11,233 bases of DNA from Hyphomonadaceae bacterium UBA2389 (lineage in GTDB: Bacteria > Pseudomonadota > Alphaproteobacteria > Caulobacterales > Aquidulcibacteraceae). Where the stretch lies: assembly GCA_002343395.1 (NCBI GenBank), contig DDSN01000084.1:1-11233 (forward strand). Reading direction: 5' to 3'. Both the position numbers and the translations under genes were made by a program. This document shows positions 6,066 to 11,233 of this stretch, piece after piece (the first letter of the stretch is position 1; each line of letters begins with the position of its first letter). Under the pieces are notes generated by a model. The model was not told the origin of the DNA. It saw only the letters and a program-made list of their open reading frames with translations, and did no database searches.

Positions 6066-6632
6066 ATGGCGAAGGCCGTGTTCCATAAAGGCCAACGCGT
6101 TTACGTGAAACCCGTAGGCACGTGGGCGAGCATCGAGATTGTAAACCCCCAATGGGTAAAGGGGGTCGAAGAGCCGCTGCGCGTCACCTACGACGTAGGC
6201 CTCGGACGCGAGTTCCAGGCTCATGAATTGGCCGCTCAAGACCGTGAAATGAGCAAGCCGGATCTCATTGAAACCGAAAACTGGCGCGTGCTGCGCGCTG
6301 TCAACCGCCTGTCCGCGGATGGCCGTGATCCCCGACACCCGATGCCGGGCACCTTCCCAGTCGTCGTGACCGACGAAAAGGATTGGGGCGGCTGGCGCGT
6401 GCCGATGGCGGAGTATGATCGAGACCCGGCGCGCATCGAGCATCAAGCGCGGGTCTTCGCGAACGCCCTTCGGCTTATGCGGGTGGCGCGCGAATTGATT
6501 GAATTCGCGCAAGACTACCCTCACGAAACGCCAGGGCAGATGCAAGAGCTCGCGCAGCAGGCTGAAACGATCCTGGCGGGCATCTATCACGACACGGTTC
6601 AACGCTCGGAAGCGCTCGCGGCGGCGGAGTAG
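6066..6632 (+). CDS. Conserved-looking cytoplasmic protein of unknown function
   Basis: I cannot name this 188-aa protein. ATG 6066 is well supported by GGAG at 6055-6058, 7 bases upstream. The N-terminal 50 or so residues (FHKGQRVYVKPVGTWA, then LRVTYDVGLGREFQAHEL) read as a small beta-barrel of the SH3/KOW kind, rich in Val, Tyr and Gly. A middle part contains WRVLRAVNR and DWGGWRVP, and residues from about 120 are a long, charged, probably helical tail ending in an Ala-rich stretch. There is no signal peptide or membrane segment, so it is likely cytoplasmic. It is divergent from the dehydrogenase operon (135 bases apart) and lies 59 bases before pepN on the same strand. Codon use and GC fit the core genome. 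Confidence 0.85.
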   Translation: MAKAVFHKGQRVYVKPVGTWASIEIVNPQWVKGVEEPLRVTYDVGLGREFQAHELAAQDREMSKPDLIETENWRVLRAVNRLSADGRDPRHPMPGTFPVVVTDEKDWGGWRVPMAEYDRDPARIEHQARVFANALRLMRVARELIEFAQDYPHETPGQMQELAQQAETILAGIYHDTVQRSEALAAAE

Positions 6633-6664
6633 CCGCGATTGCAATTACGAGATTCCCGGACCAT

Positions 6665-6692
6665 TGAAGGGCTCCCGCAACGGAGCCCTTCA
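6665..6692 (+). promoter_or_regulatory. Perfect hairpin covering the pepN ribosome-binding site
   Basis: TGAAGGGCTCC at 6665-6675 is the exact reverse complement of GGAGCCCTTCA at 6682-6692, with a 6-base loop CGCAAC. The right arm contains the only good Shine-Dalgarno of pepN (GGAG, 6682-6685) and its last base is the A of the ATG. The stem is GC-rich and should be stable. It may end transcription of the preceding gene, since its place 32 bases after that stop codon fits a terminator, but there is no run of T after it. Alternatively it may hold back translation of pepN when the two genes are read through. Confidence 0.7.
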
Positions 6693-9292
6693 TGCGCGAC
6701 GCCGACAGCACGACGGTTAGACTGTCTGAATACAGGCCGCCCGACTACGCCATCGATGACATCGCGCTGGTTTTCGCGCTCGATCCCGAAGAAACCCTTG
6801 TAGCGGCGACCAGCAGCGTACGGCGTGTGAGCGCCGCGCCCGCGCCCCTCATATTGAACGGCGCCCGACTTGAACTTCAAAGCATAGCCATCGACGGTCG
6901 TCTGCTGGCGCAGGGCGAGTACAAGCTGTCCGCGGACGCTTTGGTGATCGCGGACCCGCCCGCTTCGTTCCGCTTGGACATTGTGACCCGCCTCAATCCG
7001 GCGGCGAACACCCATCTTGAGGGCTTGTACATGTCAGGCGGGCGCTTCTGCACGCAGTGCGAAGCGGAAGGGTTCCGGTCGATCACCTACTCGCTCGACC
7101 GGCCGGACGTTCTCTCGCGCTATGCGGTCCGCATCGAAGCCGACAAGACCGCCTTTCCCACCCTGCTCGCGAACGGGAACCCGACCGAATCCGGGGATTT
7201 GGCTGACGGCAAGCACTACGCTGTCTGGATCGATCCCTATCCGAAGCCAAGCTATCTGTTCGCGCTGGTGGCGGGTTCTTTCGATGCGGTCGGCGACGCG
7301 TTCACAACGATGAGCGGCCGCAAGGTGGCGGTTACGATTTTTGTCGACCCGGGCGACGGCGAGCGCGCCCACTACGCGATGGATGCGCTCAAGCGCGCCA
7401 TGGCCTGGGATGAACGCGCGTTCCTACGAGAATATGACCTTGACGTGTTCAACATCGTGGCGGTGCGCGACTTCAACTTCGGCGCGATGGAGAACAAGGG
7501 CCTCAACATCTTCAACTCGTCCCTCATTCTGGCGGACGCACAGACCGCCACCGACGCCGATTTCGAGGCGATTGAAGCTGTCGTCGGACACGAATACTTC
7601 CACAACTGGACGGGCAACCGCATCACCTGTCGCGACTGGTTTCAGCTCTGCCTTAAGGAAGGCCTCACCGTTTATCGGGAGCAGGAGTTCTGCGCTGATC
7701 AGAGATCGCCAGCGGTTCAGCGCATCAAAGACGTGAAGCGCCTACGGGGTCGCCAGTTCGCCGAGGACGCGGGCCCGCTCGCGCACCCCGTTCGCCCCCA
7801 ACACTATCAGAAGATCGACAACTTCTACACCGCGACCGTGTATGAAAAAGGCGGCGAAGTGATCCGCATGCTCAAACGCGTGGTCGGCGCCGACGCCTTT
7901 GACAAGGGCATGCAGCTTTACTTCTCGCGGCGCGACGGCGCGGCCGCCACCGTTGAGGATCTCATCGCCTGCTTCGAAGAGACTTCTGGACAAAACCTCT
8001 CGCATTTCATGCTCTGGTACGACCAAGCCGGCACGCCACACCTGCATGCCGCCACCGCATACGACAGCACCGCCAAAACGCTGGAGTTGTCGATCGAGCA
8101 AAAGATCGCTCCAACGCCAGAGCAACCCAGCAAGGCGCCTGCTCTGATACCGTTGCAGATCGGTCTTATCGCGAGCGACGGCGCGATCCTCGCGTCAAAA
8201 CTCAGCGGCGACTCCATCGCACGCACCCAGCACGGCGTCATTCTAGCGCAAGCCCGGCACACCTTTCGCTTTGAGGGCGTGCTTGAGCGCCCAATCCCCG
8301 CCCTGCTCCGTCAGTTCTCCGCTCCCGTCGTGCTGCATGACAGTGTGAGCGACGATGACCGCCTCGCGCAAATGGCGCATGATCCAGATTCTTTCACGCG
8401 GTGGGAAGCGGGCCAAAGCATCGCCCGCAAGATACTGCTTGGCCAATCCGATGGCTTGGCGGACAAGCTCGCGGAGGCGTACGCGCGCGAACTCGACCGT
8501 GCGCCGCAAGACCACGGCTTCGCGGCGCTGGCGTTGCGCGTGCCGGACCTTGGCGAGCTCATCCTCGCATCCGACCACCCCGATCCAGAAACGCTTTTCG
8601 CGGCGCGTGAGCGCCTTCGCGCCTACCTCGCGAGCGCGCTGGAGCGGCAGCTCGTTCCTTTGGCCACACTGCCGAACGACACGGAATTCTCGCCTTCTGC
8701 ATCAGCGGCCGGTAAGCGCGCGTTGAAGAGCGCGGCGCTCGATCTCCTCGCCGCGCGTGGAGAACACCATGTGGAAATCCTGGATAGGGCTTTCCGGACC
8801 GCAAACGACATGACGACGCGAATGGCCGCTCTTGAGGCTCTCGGCGCATCCGGCGCAGCGGCGTTCGACGAGGCGTTGGGCGATTTTTACGAGCGATGGC
8901 GCGATATCCCGCTCGTCGTCGACAAATGGTTCGCGGTGCAAGCGGCCGCGGCCCGCGATGACGCGTCGGCCCGCGTCGGCGCGCTGCGAGCGCACGCCGC
9001 GTTTACATTGCGCAACCCCAACCGCGTGCGGGCTCTGGTCGCCGTGTTCGCTATGCGCAATGCGCGCGCCTTCCACGCCGCAGACGGCGCGGGATATCGT
9101 TTTGTGGCCGAGGCCGTGGCCGACACGGACCCGCTCAATCCCGCGCTGGCGGGACGCCTCTTGACACCCTTTGAAACGTGGCGGCGATTCGATCCAGCGC
9201 GGCAAACCCAAGCGCGCGCCGCCCTTGAGGCGCTGGCGGCTAGGGATCTTTCGGCGAACGCGCGCGAAATGGTGGAGAGGACGCTCGCCTGA
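6692..9292 (+). CDS. pepN: Aminopeptidase N (M1 family metallopeptidase)
   Basis: An 866-aa zinc aminopeptidase that removes N-terminal residues from peptides in the cytoplasm, close in length to E. coli PepN (870 aa). The substrate-anchoring GAMEN is at residues 264-268; the zinc site HEYFHNWTGNR begins at H300, with H304 and E323 (in LKEGLTVYRE) completing the ligands and E301 as general base. Tyr384 in YTATVYEKGGEVIRM matches the transition-state tyrosine. GLYMSGGRFCTQCEAEGFRSITY at about 111-133 is typical of the bacterial PepN branch. The C-terminal half is the usual helical domain. ATG 6692 is the only reasonable start, because LSEYRPPDY must be included and no other start precedes it. 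Its Shine-Dalgarno lies in a strong hairpin. It sits between an unknown gene and a sensor kinase on the same strand. Confidence 0.96.
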   Translation: MRDADSTTVRLSEYRPPDYAIDDIALVFALDPEETLVAATSSVRRVSAAPAPLILNGARLELQSIAIDGRLLAQGEYKLSADALVIADPPASFRLDIVTRLNPAANTHLEGLYMSGGRFCTQCEAEGFRSITYSLDRPDVLSRYAVRIEADKTAFPTLLANGNPTESGDLADGKHYAVWIDPYPKPSYLFALVAGSFDAVGDAFTTMSGRKVAVTIFVDPGDGERAHYAMDALKRAMAWDERAFLREYDLDVFNIVAVRDFNFGAMENKGLNIFNSSLILADAQTATDADFEAIEAVVGHEYFHNWTGNRITCRDWFQLCLKEGLTVYREQEFCADQRSPAVQRIKDVKRLRGRQFAEDAGPLAHPVRPQHYQKIDNFYTATVYEKGGEVIRMLKRVVGADAFDKGMQLYFSRRDGAAATVEDLIACFEETSGQNLSHFMLWYDQAGTPHLHAATAYDSTAKTLELSIEQKIAPTPEQPSKAPALIPLQIGLIASDGAILASKLSGDSIARTQHGVILAQARHTFRFEGVLERPIPALLRQFSAPVVLHDSVSDDDRLAQMAHDPDSFTRWEAGQSIARKILLGQSDGLADKLAEAYARELDRAPQDHGFAALALRVPDLGELILASDHPDPETLFAARERLRAYLASALERQLVPLATLPNDTEFSPSASAAGKRALKSAALDLLAARGEHHVEILDRAFRTANDMTTRMAALEALGASGAAAFDEALGDFYERWRDIPLVVDKWFAVQAAAARDDASARVGALRAHAAFTLRNPNRVRALVAVFAMRNARAFHAADGAGYRFVAEAVADTDPLNPALAGRLLTPFETWRRFDPARQTQARAALEALAARDLSANAREMVERTLA

Positions 9293-9297
9293 GTCTG

Positions 9298-9315
9298 TTT
9301 CGCCACAGGGCGAAA
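9298..9315 (+). terminator. Possible weak terminator after pepN
   Basis: TTTCGCC at 9298-9304 and GGCGAAA at 9309-9315 form a perfect 7-bp stem with a 4-base loop (ACAG), starting 5 bases after the pepN stop codon. The place is right for a terminator, but the stem is short and no T-run follows, so termination would be weak or the hairpin may only protect the 3' end of the message. Confidence 0.35.
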
Positions 9316-9344
9316 AGCTCCTGGGGGTAGATTACCCTCGGCGC

Positions 9345-9405
9345 TCGACACGGCGTTTACCTCTTAGTTACGATTTCGCCTCTTAGGGATTCCGAACGGC
9401 GATTC
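9345..9405 (+). promoter_or_regulatory. Possible promoter and cell-cycle control sites before the kinase
   Basis: A possible promoter has TCGACA at 9345-9350 (5 of 6 to TTGACA) and TACGAT at 9369-9374 (4 of 6 to TATAAT), 18 bases apart. Between them TTAC at 9357-9360 and TTAC at 9368-9371 are separated by exactly 7 bases, a degenerate form of the CtrA site TTAA-N7-TTAA. Two GATTC sequences at 9388-9392 and 9401-9405 are GANTC sites, the target of CcrM methylation in alphaproteobacteria. An 8-base direct repeat CCTCTTAG is at 9360-9367 and 9379-9386, and GGGTA/TACCC at 9325-9337 is a small dyad just upstream. Each element is weak alone. Confidence 0.3.
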
Positions 9406-9425
9406 GGGGCGGCCGAGGAAACTCT

Positions 9426-11233
<1,808 letters not shown>

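Overview
The window looks like a chromosomal segment of a high-GC alphaproteobacterium, probably in or near Caulobacterales/Hyphomonadaceae. This rests on three things: a membrane PAS histidine kinase at the right edge that resembles PleC in domain order, a LexA box of the alphaproteobacterial direct-repeat type (GTTC-N7-GTTC), and high GC coding sequence. The taxonomic call is inference, because no rRNA or other marker gene is present.

Left region (1-1059) is accessory. By hand count, bases 1-720 are about 55% GC, against roughly 60-73% in rows sampled further right. It holds a stretch rich in short hairpins (1-166), a small predicted lipoprotein of unknown function (194-625), and an isolated fragment of an RHS repeat-associated core (721 to about 970) cut at both ends. 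This is the usual look of an eroded RHS/polymorphic-toxin locus. An SOS box at 1003-1017 lies between the RHS break and an O6-alkylguanine-DNA alkyltransferase gene, ogt (1072-1620).

Middle region (1617-5930) is a minus-strand operon read from right to left: acyl-CoA dehydrogenase A (TTG start with a strong Shine-Dalgarno), a four-helix membrane protein whose GTG start overlaps the previous stop by 4 bases, acyl-CoA dehydrogenase B, and a GMC-family FAD oxidoreductase. Neither dehydrogenase has the usual C-terminal catalytic Glu. Only B has a Glu at the alternative, isovaleryl-CoA-dehydrogenase-like position, which suggests an obligate heteromeric pair of the FadE28/FadE29 type. The GMC enzyme has a four-cysteine cluster that may hold an Fe-S centre. 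Together they look like a catabolic module for an unidentified acyl-CoA or alcohol substrate. The GMC gene ends tail-to-tail with ogt, the stop codons overlapping by 4 bases.

Right region (6066-11233) reads on the plus strand: a conserved-looking cytoplasmic protein of unknown function, aminopeptidase N (pepN), and the first 602 codons of the PleC-like kinase, cut by the window edge just after its phospho-acceptor His. A perfect 11-bp hairpin covers the pepN ribosome-binding site and the A of its start codon. The gap before the kinase holds a plausible promoter, a degenerate CtrA-like direct repeat and two GANTC sites.

I did not find a clearly new multi-gene system. The best leads are SOS control of ogt, the half-inactive dehydrogenase pair with its embedded membrane protein, the hairpin at the pepN start, and the kinase control region.
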